In this document: in pieces, positions 16,619 to 25,043 of the stretch | Layout of the letters: every line of letters starts with the position of its first letter | How positions within the stretch are numbered: position 1 is the stretch's first letter | Assembly (NCBI RefSeq): GCF_014873495.1 | Contig: NZ_JADBGF010000001.1 | Span: 8,122,001 to 8,186,000, forward strand | Direction: 5' to 3' | DNA from: Streptomyces stelliscabiei | Lineage (GTDB): Bacteria; Actinomycetota; Actinomycetes; Streptomycetales; Streptomycetaceae | DNA length: 64,000 nucleotides | Program-made: the position numbers and the translations under genes | Notes under the pieces: model-generated | Told to the model about the DNA's origin: nothing | The model's input: the letters and a program-made list of their open reading frames with translations, nothing else | Databases searched by the model: none

Positions 16619-18637
16619 ATGTCCATCCTTGCTTCCCTACGGGGACCCCTGCGTGCCGTGGCCGTCCTGGCCACGGCACTGGCGTGTGTCGTCGCCGTGC
16701 CCCACGGCGCCTTCGCCGCACCCGGTGACCTGGACACCACGTTCGGCACCGGCGGAAAAGTCACTGTCTCCACCCCCTCCTACGCGGACGGCCGGGACGT
16801 GGCGGTCCAGGCCGACGGCAAGATCGTCTCGGTCGGCTTCGAACAGGACCCGGCCGGCCAGGACGCCGAGTTCGCCGTGCTGCGGCACAACGCCGACGGC
16901 AGCGTCGACACCTCCTTCGGCGGTACCGGCGGCGGCGCCGGCGGCGAGGTGCTGACCGACTTCGAGGGCGGTGACGACGTGGCCCAGGGGGTGGCCGTAC
17001 AGCCCGACGGCAAGATCGTCGTGGTCGGCCGCCACCAGGAGACCGACGACGAGTTCGCGGGCTGCTGCTGGTTCACGGTGGCCCGGTACACCGCCGACGG
17101 CAGCCTCGACACCACCTTCGGCGACGGCGACGGCTGGGTCAGCCCCGGCCTGGCCGGCGGCGCCGAGGACGCGGCCGGGGTCGCGGTGCGGCCCGACGGC
17201 AGGATCGTCGCCGGTGCCCGGGCCGGAGGCCTGTTCGGGCTCGTCCAGTACCTGCCCGACGGCAGCCCCGACACCGCCTTCGGCGGCGGGGACGGCGTGG
17301 TCACCACCGCGCTCTCCGACTCGCCCGGCGTCGGCGCGACCGCGCGAGACCTGGCCCTCCAGCCCGACGGGAAGATCGTCATGGTCGGCGACGTCGGCCA
17401 GACGTCCTTCGACTTCGCCCTGGCCCGGTACAACGCCGACGGCAGCCTCGACACCACCTTCGGCGGCGACGGCAAGGTCACCACGGACCTCGGCGGATAC
17501 AACTGGGGCGAGGCCGTGGTCGTCCAGTCGAGCGGGAAGATCGTCGCCTCCGGATGGAGCGGCGGCCGCTTCACGCTCGTGCGCTACCAGCTCGACGGGA
17601 GCCTCGACGGCGGCTTCGGCACCGGCGGCGTCGCGACCACCGACTTCGGTAGCAGCTCCGGCGTGAACGACCTCGCGGTCCAGCCCGACGACCGGATCGT
17701 GGCCGGCGGCACCGCGGGCGGCGACTTCGCGCTGGCCCGCTTCCACGCGAACGGCACCCTCGACACCGGCTTCGGCACCAACGGCCGCACCACCACAGAC
17801 TTCGGCACCGGCGACAGCGCGTACGGCCTCGCCCTCCAGTCCGACGGCAGGACCGTCGCCTTCGGCAGCAACGCCGACGGTGTGCGCGGTCTGGCCCGCT
17901 ACCTCGGCGGCGAGGGCGCCCCGCAGCCCACCGGCGTCGACCTGGCCGTCACCAAGACCGGCACCGGCACGGTGAGCATCGGCGACCGCGCCACCTACAC
18001 CGTGACGGTCACCAACACCGCCGCCACGACCTCGGCCACCGGCGTCGGCCTCACCGACACCGTCACCGGCCCCGCCGCCACGGTCGTCTCGGCCACCCCG
18101 GGCCAGGGCACCTGCACCACCTCGGCCACCGGCGCGACCTGCGCCCTCGGTACCCTCGCCGCCGGCGCGAGCACCACGGTGACGATCGTCGTCGAACCCA
18201 GGGCCACGGGCACCCTGACCGACCGCGCCACCGTGAGCGCGGCCCAGACCGACCCGGACCCGGGCGACAACACCGCCACGGCCACCACCGCGGTCAACAA
18301 CTCCCGGGGCTGCACCCGCATCGGCACCAGCGGCGACGACACCCTGACCGGCACCAGCGGCAACGACGTCATCTGCGGCCTCGGCGGCGCCGACACCGTC
18401 AACGCCGGCCTCGGCACGGACACCGCCTACGGCGACTTCGGCAACGACCGCCTCGACGGCGCCGGCGGCAACGACACCCTCCACGGCGGCCCCGGCAGCG
18501 ACAACCTGATCGGCAACGCGGGCAACGACCGCCTCAACACCGTCGACAACGTCTCCGCCAACGACACCGCCAACGGCGGTACGGGCACCGACACCTGCAC
18601 CACGGACCCCGGGGACACGCGCGTCAGCTGCCCGTGA
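16619..18637 (+). CDS. secreted delta-60-repeat / DUF11 / calcium-binding-repeat protein
   Basis: 672-residue exported protein. The signal peptide ends near residue 35 ('AFAAPG'). Residues ~36-430 are about seven delta-60 (DUF5122) repeats, each with the 'GSLDTTFGGDGKV' and 'AVQPDGKIVVVG' pattern, expected to form a propeller. Residues ~440-560 form a DUF11 Ig-like domain ('VTKTGTGTVSIGDRATYTVTV', in part). The C-terminus has RTX-type nonapeptides ('GGAGNDxL'-like: 'GDFGNDRLDGAGGNDTLHG') that bind Ca2+ outside the cell. The role is probably surface binding or scaffolding; no catalytic motif is seen. ATG 16619 follows a poor ribosome site. It ends facing lacZ across a strong stem-loop. Confidence 0.85.
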   Translation: MSILASLRGPLRAVAVLATALACVVAVPHGAFAAPGDLDTTFGTGGKVTVSTPSYADGRDVAVQADGKIVSVGFEQDPAGQDAEFAVLRHNADGSVDTSFGGTGGGAGGEVLTDFEGGDDVAQGVAVQPDGKIVVVGRHQETDDEFAGCCWFTVARYTADGSLDTTFGDGDGWVSPGLAGGAEDAAGVAVRPDGRIVAGARAGGLFGLVQYLPDGSPDTAFGGGDGVVTTALSDSPGVGATARDLALQPDGKIVMVGDVGQTSFDFALARYNADGSLDTTFGGDGKVTTDLGGYNWGEAVVVQSSGKIVASGWSGGRFTLVRYQLDGSLDGGFGTGGVATTDFGSSSGVNDLAVQPDDRIVAGGTAGGDFALARFHANGTLDTGFGTNGRTTTDFGTGDSAYGLALQSDGRTVAFGSNADGVRGLARYLGGEGAPQPTGVDLAVTKTGTGTVSIGDRATYTVTVTNTAATTSATGVGLTDTVTGPAATVVSATPGQGTCTTSATGATCALGTLAAGASTTVTIVVEPRATGTLTDRATVSAAQTDPDPGDNTATATTAVNNSRGCTRIGTSGDDTLTGTSGNDVICGLGGADTVNAGLGTDTAYGDFGNDRLDGAGGNDTLHGGPGSDNLIGNAGNDRLNTVDNVSANDTANGGTGTDTCTTDPGDTRVSCP

Positions 18638-18669
18638 CCCGACGGCCTCCAGGCCGGCTGTACACGAAA

Positions 18670-18703
18670 AGCGGCCGGTCGGCGATCACGCCGACCGGCC
18701 GCT
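18670..18703. terminator. bidirectional terminator
   Basis: Perfect 15-bp inverted repeat AGCGGCCGGTCGGCG / CGCCGACCGGCCGCT with a four-base loop (ATCA). It is centred in the 90-bp gap between the convergent delta-60 gene and the beta-galactosidase gene, so it can serve both. Confidence 0.85.
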
Positions 18704-18727
18704 CCGCGCCGGCCTACCACCTACCCC

Positions 18728-21637
18728 TTACGTCCTCGTCGTCGAGAACACGAACGAGAACTCCGCCGGCCCGGCGAGCAGCTGGTGCTGCGGCAGCGGG
18801 CCCGGACCGCAGGACTGGGAGCCGATGCCCATCTGGCCGTGGTCGAGGTTGACCCAGACCGTGTCACCGGCCCGCAGGTCGGTGAGGTGCTCGGCGGCGT
18901 CCAGCTGTTCGGTGGTCCAGCGGCGGGCCGTGAACCAGAACTCCGGGTCGCCCTCGACGCGCAGACCGCCCAGTTCCGCCCAGCGGACGTCCGGGCGGGC
19001 ACCGTTCTCCTGGGGGCGGAGGTACGGGGTCTGCAGTTCGTCCACCGTGGCGTGGTGACGGCTCACCAGGGACGCCGACCGGGTGTCGGGGTAGCCCTCG
19101 CCGGGGCCGCCGCCGTACCACGTCACCGCGTTCGCCGACGGCAGCCCGAAGCGGATGCCGAGCCTCGGGAGCGGGACGGTCCAGTCGCCCTCCGGGGCCA
19201 CCGACACGGTCAGCATCAGCCGGGTGCCGTCGGCGGCCCACCGATAGGTCGTGCGCAGGCCGACCTCCGCCGCGGCCGGCGCCACCCGCGTGCGCACGGT
19301 CAGCGCGTCCTCGCCCAACTCCACCCCGTCGAGGCGGTGTTGCATACGGTGCAGGCCCAACTTGCGCCACAGCCGGGCGTACGGCGGGACCGGGTGCCAA
19401 GGATCGGCGGCGTCGTTGTCCGTCGGCGCCCGCCACACGTCCAGGCGCAGCCCGGTCACGTCGACTTCGCCGATGGTCTTCAGCGCGCCCGTGCGGACGT
19501 CGAAGGAGGCCGGGCCGAGATGGATCAGCCGCTCACTCGCCGTGGGGCGCTCGTTCGGCGTGACGGCGGGCAAGGGCCGCTCAACGGAGGGCAGTTGGGC
19601 CCACGCGACCAGGTGGCCCTTCCTGCCCCAGGCCGTGTCCTCGGCCAGCAGCGCCCGTACGGTCCACAGCGCCTCGCCCGCCGGTCCGCCGGACGGCGGC
19701 TGCGGCAGCTTCACCTCGGCCGACTCGCCGGGCCTCAGGTCGGGCACCGCCAGGGTGCCGGCCTCCACCGTCCTCCCGTCGACCTCGTACGCCCACTCGA
19801 AGGCCAGCTCCGACAGATCCGCGAAGTCGAACGCGTTGCGCACCCGGACCGTCCCGGCCGTACCGTCGCCGTCGATACGGACCGGCTCGATGACCTTCTT
19901 GAACTCGATCAGGCCGGGGGACGGCGTCCGGTCGGGGAAGATCAGGCCGTCGCAGACGAAGTTGGCGTCGTGCAGCTCCTCGCCGAAGTCGCCGCCGTAG
20001 GCGTAGCCCAGCTCCGGGTGGGTGACGCCGTGGTCGATCCACTCCCAGATGAAGCCGCCCTGGATGCGGTCGTGGGCCTCGAAGATGCGCTGGTAGTCGG
20101 CGATGCCGCCGGGGCCGTTGCCCATGGCGTGGCCGTACTCGCACTGGATGAAGGGGAGCCCGCGGCGCTTGTGGGTGCCGCCGTCCAGACCCTGCCCGAT
20201 GCGCTCGGTCTCGGCGTGGTCGGCGTACATCCGGGAGTAGATGTCGGTGTCGCGGCAGTCCCAGTCGCCCTCGTAGTGCACGAGACGTGAGCCGTCGCGG
20301 CCGTGGATCCACTCGGCCATGGCGGTGAGACCGCGGCCGGTGCCGGCCTCGTTGCCGAGCGACCAGATGACCACCGAGGGGTGGTTCTTGTCGCGCTCGA
20401 CCATCCGGGCCGCGCGGTCCAGGAGGGCCGGGGTCCAGCGGTCGTCGTCGACGGGGTTGTCCCGCCAGTTCTGCTCGGTGAAGCCGTGGGTCTCCAGGTC
20501 GCACTCGTCGATCACCCAGAGGCCGTACTCGTCGCACAGGTCGAGGAAGGCCGGGTGCGGCGGGTAGTGCGAGGTGCGGACCGCGTTGAGGTTGTGCCGC
20601 TTCATCAGCAGCACGTCCTCGCGCATCGTCTCCAGGTCCAGGGCGCGGCCCGTCTCCGGGTGCCACTCGTGCCGGTTGACGCCCTTGAACAGGATCGCCT
20701 TCCCGTTGACCTTCAGCAGGCCGTCCTCCAGCACGACCGTGCGGAAGCCGATCCGCAGCGGGACGCGCTCGCCCTCGGTGACCAGCTCGCCGTCGTACAG
20801 CCTCGGGGTCTCGGCGGTCCACGGCTCGACCGGGACCGCCACCGGCTCGCCGGTCGCGACATCGATGTCGAGGGCGGGCACGAGGACCCGGCCGTCGACG
20901 TCGGAGTCGACCCGCAGGGTCCCGATGCCGCCCGTGTGGTCGTAGGAGGCGTGCACGAAGAAGTCGAGGGCGCTGCCCGCCGGGCGGTGCAGCAGCGTGA
21001 CGTCCCGGAAGATGCCGGGCAGCCACCACTGGTCCTGGTCCTCCAGGTAGGAGCCCGCCGACCACTGGTGGACCCGGACGGCGAGGACGTTCCCCGCCGG
21101 CTTCAGCAGGTGCCCGACCGCGAACTCGTGCGGCAGCCGGGACCCCTTGAACTCACCGATGTCCGTGCCGTTCAGCCACACCCGGGCACAGGACTCCACA
21201 CCGTCGAACCGCAGCACCGCCCCGCCCTCGTCGAGAGCGGGCCACTCCTGCGGCAGGTCGAAGAACCGCAGGTGGTCGCCGGTCGGGTTCTCCGTCGGCA
21301 CCCGCGGCGGGTCCACCGGGAAGGGGTACAGGTGGTTGGTGTAGATCGGTGCCCCGAAGGCCCCGTCCCCCTGCAGCACCCAGTGGCCCGGCACCGCCAC
21401 CTCCGCCCAGCCCCCGGCGTCGTACCCCTGCGCCGCGAACGAGTCGTCCTCGGCGTCGGCGGTGGGGGAGAGGCGGAAGCGCCAGCTCCCGTTGAGCGAC
21501 AGCGACCGGGCGTCGGAGGACGCGTACCAGGCACGGGGCGGCAGGGCCCCGCTGCCCGGCGAGACGTCCTCGACGTAGTCGACGGATGTGCCGGTGGAGG
21601 AGGTGGTGGCGGTGGTGCCGGTGGTGCGGAAAGACAT
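18728..21637 (-). CDS. lacZ: GH2 beta-galactosidase (LacZ type)
   Basis: 969-residue cytoplasmic glycosidase with the five-domain LacZ layout. The sugar-binding domain has 'VPGHWVLQGDGAFG' and 'VWLNGTDIGEFKGSRLPHEF'. The TIM barrel has the GH2 signatures 'GVNRHEWHPETGRALD' and 'DECDLETHGF', the acid/base Glu430 in 'SLGNEAG' and the nucleophile Glu500 in 'QCEYGHAMGN'. The large-chain C-terminal domain ends 'SCGPGPLPQHQLL'. No signal peptide is present, so it acts on imported galactosides. It lies 21 bp after the permease gene, making it the last gene of the ABC-transporter operon. A Gly/Thr-rich 19-residue N-terminal tail is unusual but harmless. Confidence 0.95.
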   Translation of the reverse strand: MSFRTTGTTATTSSTGTSVDYVEDVSPGSGALPPRAWYASSDARSLSLNGSWRFRLSPTADAEDDSFAAQGYDAGGWAEVAVPGHWVLQGDGAFGAPIYTNHLYPFPVDPPRVPTENPTGDHLRFFDLPQEWPALDEGGAVLRFDGVESCARVWLNGTDIGEFKGSRLPHEFAVGHLLKPAGNVLAVRVHQWSAGSYLEDQDQWWLPGIFRDVTLLHRPAGSALDFFVHASYDHTGGIGTLRVDSDVDGRVLVPALDIDVATGEPVAVPVEPWTAETPRLYDGELVTEGERVPLRIGFRTVVLEDGLLKVNGKAILFKGVNRHEWHPETGRALDLETMREDVLLMKRHNLNAVRTSHYPPHPAFLDLCDEYGLWVIDECDLETHGFTEQNWRDNPVDDDRWTPALLDRAARMVERDKNHPSVVIWSLGNEAGTGRGLTAMAEWIHGRDGSRLVHYEGDWDCRDTDIYSRMYADHAETERIGQGLDGGTHKRRGLPFIQCEYGHAMGNGPGGIADYQRIFEAHDRIQGGFIWEWIDHGVTHPELGYAYGGDFGEELHDANFVCDGLIFPDRTPSPGLIEFKKVIEPVRIDGDGTAGTVRVRNAFDFADLSELAFEWAYEVDGRTVEAGTLAVPDLRPGESAEVKLPQPPSGGPAGEALWTVRALLAEDTAWGRKGHLVAWAQLPSVERPLPAVTPNERPTASERLIHLGPASFDVRTGALKTIGEVDVTGLRLDVWRAPTDNDAADPWHPVPPYARLWRKLGLHRMQHRLDGVELGEDALTVRTRVAPAAAEVGLRTTYRWAADGTRLMLTVSVAPEGDWTVPLPRLGIRFGLPSANAVTWYGGGPGEGYPDTRSASLVSRHHATVDELQTPYLRPQENGARPDVRWAELGGLRVEGDPEFWFTARRWTTEQLDAAEHLTDLRAGDTVWVNLDHGQMGIGSQSCGPGPLPQHQLLAGPAEFSFVFSTTRT

Positions 21638-21658
21638 CGGTCTCCTTGCTGATTTTTC

Positions 21659-22552
21659 CTAGCCCTTGATCCCAGTCTGCGCGATGCCCTGCACCAGCCA
21701 GCGCTGGAGGAAGAGGAAGACGAACACCAGGGGCAGGATGGAGATGGCCGTGGCCATGAAGATCAGGTGGAAGTTGACGGTCTGGCCGGTCATGTAGTTC
21801 GAGAGCGCGACCTGGACGGTCCACGCGCTCGGGTCCTGACCGATGACCAGGGGCCACAGGAAGGAGTTCCATCCGCTGATGAACGTGATCGTCGCCATCG
21901 CGGCGAAGAAGTTCAGCGAGTTGGGTACGACGACCCGCCAGTACGCGCCCATGTAACCGAGCCCGTCCACACGCGCCGCCTCCTCCAGCTCCTTGGGGAA
22001 CCCCAGGAAGTACTGCCGGAACAGGAAGCAGGTGAAACCACTGAAGAGGCCCGGAATGATGAGGCCCCGGTAGGTGTCGATCCAGCCGAGGGAGGACACC
22101 AGTACGAAGCTGGGCACGAAGGTGACGGCGGTGGGGACCATCAGGGTGCCCAGCACCGCGTAGAAGATCTTGTTGGCGTGCTTGTACGGGATACGTGCCA
22201 GGCCGTAGCCGGCCAGCGAGCAGACGAGCAGCGTACCCACGGTGTGCAGAACGCCGACGACCGCCGAGTTCCACAGCGAGCGCGCGAAGTCGACCGACGG
22301 ATCGTCGAACGGCTCACTGATGTTGCCCCACTGGATGTCGGTGGGGAACCACTTCCATTCCTCGCCCGTGATCTCCGGGTCCGTCATCAGCGCGTTGCGA
22401 AGGATCAGATAGAACGGGATCAGGAAGAGGAACGCGGCGAAGCCGGTGGCGACGTAAAGCCCGGTCGAGCCGAGCACACTGCCGGTACGCACGCGACGCG
22501 GCTTGGCCGACACGTCCGCCCGGTCCGCCGGAGGTGTCGTGGTGGTGGTCAC
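21659..22552 (-). CDS. carbohydrate ABC transporter permease (MalG type)
   Basis: 297-residue inner-membrane subunit of a CUT1-type sugar importer, with six predicted membrane spans. The cytoplasmic EAA loop reads 'EEAARVDGLGYMGAYWRVVVP', with its Gly where the ATPase docks. Its GTG/ATG start overlaps the preceding permease stop by four bases (22549-22552), showing translational coupling. It feeds substrate to the cytoplasm for the adjacent beta-galactosidase. No ATPase gene lies in the operon. Confidence 0.93.
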   Translation of the reverse strand: MTTTTTPPADRADVSAKPRRVRTGSVLGSTGLYVATGFAAFLFLIPFYLILRNALMTDPEITGEEWKWFPTDIQWGNISEPFDDPSVDFARSLWNSAVVGVLHTVGTLLVCSLAGYGLARIPYKHANKIFYAVLGTLMVPTAVTFVPSFVLVSSLGWIDTYRGLIIPGLFSGFTCFLFRQYFLGFPKELEEAARVDGLGYMGAYWRVVVPNSLNFFAAMATITFISGWNSFLWPLVIGQDPSAWTVQVALSNYMTGQTVNFHLIFMATAISILPLVFVFLFLQRWLVQGIAQTGIKG

Positions 22553-23514
22553 TTGGACTCCTCACCCCTTCCGAATCCCATGAACTTGCCCTGGAGCAGG
22601 GTGACCAGGCAGATCAGTACGGTGAGGATCAGCGCGCCCGCACTGCCCGCGCCGTAGTCCTGGCTGTCACCGAGCGCCTTGTAGTACAGCTCGACCAGGG
22701 GCGGCCTGCCCCAGGTGGTCTTCGACAGCAGGTTGAAGAACTCGTCGAAGGCCTGGTATGCCGCCACGAGCAGCAGCAGGATCACGGCGGTGGAGGTCGC
22801 CCGCAGCTGCGGCAGGGTGATGTGCCAGAAGGTCTGCCAGCCCGGCTTCGCACCGTCGATCGAGGCGGCCTCGTACAGCTCCTGCGGGATGTTCTGCAGG
22901 GCCGCGATGAAGAGGATCATGTAGAAGCCGGCCTGGAGCCAGAGTCGGACGCTCAGGATGACCAGCCAGTACCACGGCGGGTCGGGGCTGGCCAGCCAGG
23001 CGGTGTTGTCGATGCCGAACAGGCCCAGGAAGGTGTTCGCGAGACCGAAGCGGACACCGTTGAAGATGGACATCTTCCACACCAGCGAGGCGGCGACATA
23101 GCTGACCGCCGTGGGCAGGAAGAACACCGACCGGAAGAACGCCCGCATGAACCGCAGCCGGTTCACCATGAGCGCCAGGCCCAGCGAGGTCGCCCAGGTG
23201 ATCGGCACGATGAAGACGGCGAAGACGGTGAAGGTGACGAGAGAGCCGATGAAGTCCTCGTCGGTCAGCATCGTCACGTAGTTGTCGACGCCGACGAACG
23301 TGCTCGGGGTGACCGTGAAGCGGGCCTCGAAGAACGACAGATACAGGCTCCACAGGATCGGCAGATAGACGAAGATCGCCAGGCCGATCAGGAACGGCCC
23401 GGTGAAGAGCCAGAAGTTGAAGGTGGGGGAGCCCCGCAGCCCCCGCCGCGGCTCGGCCGGAGAGGCCTTGGCCGGGGCGGGGCTGGAGACGCCGTCCTTG
23501 GTGATGGTCGACAT
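22549..23514 (-). CDS. carbohydrate ABC transporter permease (MalF type)
   Basis: 321-residue partner permease with a hydrophilic N-terminus, about six membrane spans and the EAA motif 'LYEAASIDGAKPGWQTFWHI'. It lies 23 bp downstream of the binding-protein gene and overlaps the next permease by four bases. Together with that permease it forms the membrane channel of a CUT1 importer. Substrate is unknown; the downstream GH2 enzyme points to a beta-galactoside or galacto-oligosaccharide. Confidence 0.93.
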   Translation of the reverse strand: MSTITKDGVSSPAPAKASPAEPRRGLRGSPTFNFWLFTGPFLIGLAIFVYLPILWSLYLSFFEARFTVTPSTFVGVDNYVTMLTDEDFIGSLVTFTVFAVFIVPITWATSLGLALMVNRLRFMRAFFRSVFFLPTAVSYVAASLVWKMSIFNGVRFGLANTFLGLFGIDNTAWLASPDPPWYWLVILSVRLWLQAGFYMILFIAALQNIPQELYEAASIDGAKPGWQTFWHITLPQLRATSTAVILLLLVAAYQAFDEFFNLLSKTTWGRPPLVELYYKALGDSQDYGAGSAGALILTVLICLVTLLQGKFMGFGRGEESK

Positions 23515-23537
23515 GTTGTGAGTACCTGTCCGCCGGT

Positions 23538-24803
23538 CTATCCGAAGAGCTTCTTCAGCTCTTTGTTGACCTTCGCGTCGGCCTTGGTGAGTTCCTTGTC
23601 CGGGTCGCCGCCCTTGCGCACGGAGTTGGCGAGGACGTCCTCCAGGGCGGTGATGCTCGCCTGGGTCCAGCCGATGTTGTCGAAGTGGCCGTAGTCGCTG
23701 AAGAGCTTGACGCCCTCAGCGGGCAGACCCGACTTCAGCTTCTCGGCCGACTGCGCGATGGAGGTGCGCGGCGGGATGTGGAAGCCGTACGAGAGCGCCC
23801 AGTCCTCCTGGTACTCCTTCTGGTCGATCCACAGCCACTTCACGTATTCCTTGGTCTCGTCGACGTTCTTGCCCTTGGCGTTGACGAACATCGACCAGCC
23901 GCCGTTGTAGACGGAGAGCTTGCCCGCGTCGCCGACCTTCGGGAACGGGAAGATGCCGAGGTCGTCGCCGAGCGCTTCCTGCATCTGGGGCATCGCCCAC
24001 ATGCCGCACCACTGCATGGCGGTCAGGCCCTGGTTGAGCGCCGACGGGTCCCAGAAGTCGGTCGGGGCGTCGAGCAGCAGGTCACCGCTGGTGAACAGCT
24101 TGCGCAGCTGCTTGAAGCCGTCGACGACCGCGTCCGTGTGGTAGGCGATCTGGTTCTTGTCGTCGAGGTGCTGCGCGCCGGCCGACCAGATCAGCGGGTT
24201 GACCATCGAGTGCAGGGTGTTGCCGAGGTAGGCGCCCTTGACCTTGCTGGTGGTCAGCTTGGCGGCGGCTTCGGCCAGCTCCTCCAGCGTCTGCGGGACC
24301 TCGACACCGGCCTTGTCGAACAGCGACTTGCGGTAGAAGAAGAACTGCGGGTCGTCGATCATCCGGATGCCGTATATCTTGCCGTCGACCGTGTGCGAGG
24401 CGATGTCGGCCGGGTTGAAGTCGTCCTTGACGGGGTTGATCAGATCGCTGAGGTCGGCGACCTGACCGCTCTCGATCATCTGCAGCTGCGGGTGGAACTC
24501 GAAGCAGTCGGGGGCCTTGTCCGTGAGCAGCGAAGCGAAGAGCTTGCTCTCGAAGTTGGAACCGGTGATCCACTGCGTGGTCACGTTTCCGCCCTTGTAG
24601 GCCTTCGCGTACTTCTTGATCGCCTGCTCGGTGCCCGCCTCGCCGTACGCGTGGAAGTACTGCGTGAGACCGGCGCCCGACCCCCCGCCGTTGCTCCGGC
24701 CGGTGTTGCTGCCGCATGCGGCCAGACCGCCGGCGGCGGCCAGGCCCATGGCGGCCCGCAGTACGGAGCGGCGGTCGAAGTTGCTGTTGCTCATTGCCGA
24801 CAT
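23538..24803 (-). CDS. sugar-binding lipoprotein of the ABC importer
   Basis: 421-residue extracellular solute-binding protein, family 1. The N-terminus has basic residues, a hydrophobic core and the lipobox 'LAAC' (in 'AAAGGLAACGSN'), so Cys ~30 is lipidated. A Gly/Ser linker follows, then the two-lobed binding fold ('ESGQVADLSDLI', 'GIRMIDDPQFFFYRKSLFDKAG', 'GWSMFVNAKGKNVDETKEYV'). ATG 24803 is chosen because AAGGA lies seven bases upstream; an internal ATG three codons on is possible. It is the first gene of the four-gene sugar operon and is 240 bp downstream of the ROK regulator. Confidence 0.93.
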   Translation of the reverse strand: MSAMSNSNFDRRSVLRAAMGLAAAGGLAACGSNTGRSNGGGSGAGLTQYFHAYGEAGTEQAIKKYAKAYKGGNVTTQWITGSNFESKLFASLLTDKAPDCFEFHPQLQMIESGQVADLSDLINPVKDDFNPADIASHTVDGKIYGIRMIDDPQFFFYRKSLFDKAGVEVPQTLEELAEAAAKLTTSKVKGAYLGNTLHSMVNPLIWSAGAQHLDDKNQIAYHTDAVVDGFKQLRKLFTSGDLLLDAPTDFWDPSALNQGLTAMQWCGMWAMPQMQEALGDDLGIFPFPKVGDAGKLSVYNGGWSMFVNAKGKNVDETKEYVKWLWIDQKEYQEDWALSYGFHIPPRTSIAQSAEKLKSGLPAEGVKLFSDYGHFDNIGWTQASITALEDVLANSVRKGGDPDKELTKADAKVNKELKKLFG

Positions 24804-24940
24804 GCTGACGTCCTTGTCTCGAGTACGGCTGCGGCGCTGCGCCCACGGCTCGGCGGCTCAGTGCCAGTTGGCTCAAAGAGGCTTGCGGTGCGGGACGTTA
24901 ACCTTCGGCTAAGGCTTCGGCAAGGGGTTGGACGAAGTCT

Positions 24941-24975
24941 GTTCGAAGCGTTGTATTCGGTTCGGTGTTCCGAAC
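24941..24975. promoter_or_regulatory. operator candidates upstream of the sugar operon
   Basis: The 240-bp gap before the binding-protein gene contains TTCGAA (24942-24947) and a perfect 6-bp inverted repeat GTTCGG-TGTT-CCGAAC (24960-24975), about 140-170 bp upstream of the start codon. Their position makes them candidate sites for the adjacent ROK regulator; no published consensus was matched. Confidence 0.4.
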
Positions 24976-25008
24976 GTCCGTGCGGTGCAATGGATTTGAC
25001 GTGGGGGT

Positions 25009-25040
25009 GAGGGCCGCCGGGTCAGGGTCCGGCGGCCCTC
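25009..25040 (-). terminator. terminator after the ROK gene
   Basis: Perfect 12-bp inverted repeat GAGGGCCGCCGG / CCGGCGGCCCTC with an eight-base loop, starting four bases after the ROK stop codon on the minus strand. It should separate regulator transcription from the sugar operon. Confidence 0.75.
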
Positions 25041-25043
25041 GGC

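Noticed and set aside
18670..18703. Stem-loop considered as a possible attachment site or mobile-element end
   Set aside because: Located between two convergent stops with a four-base loop; a bidirectional terminator explains it fully.
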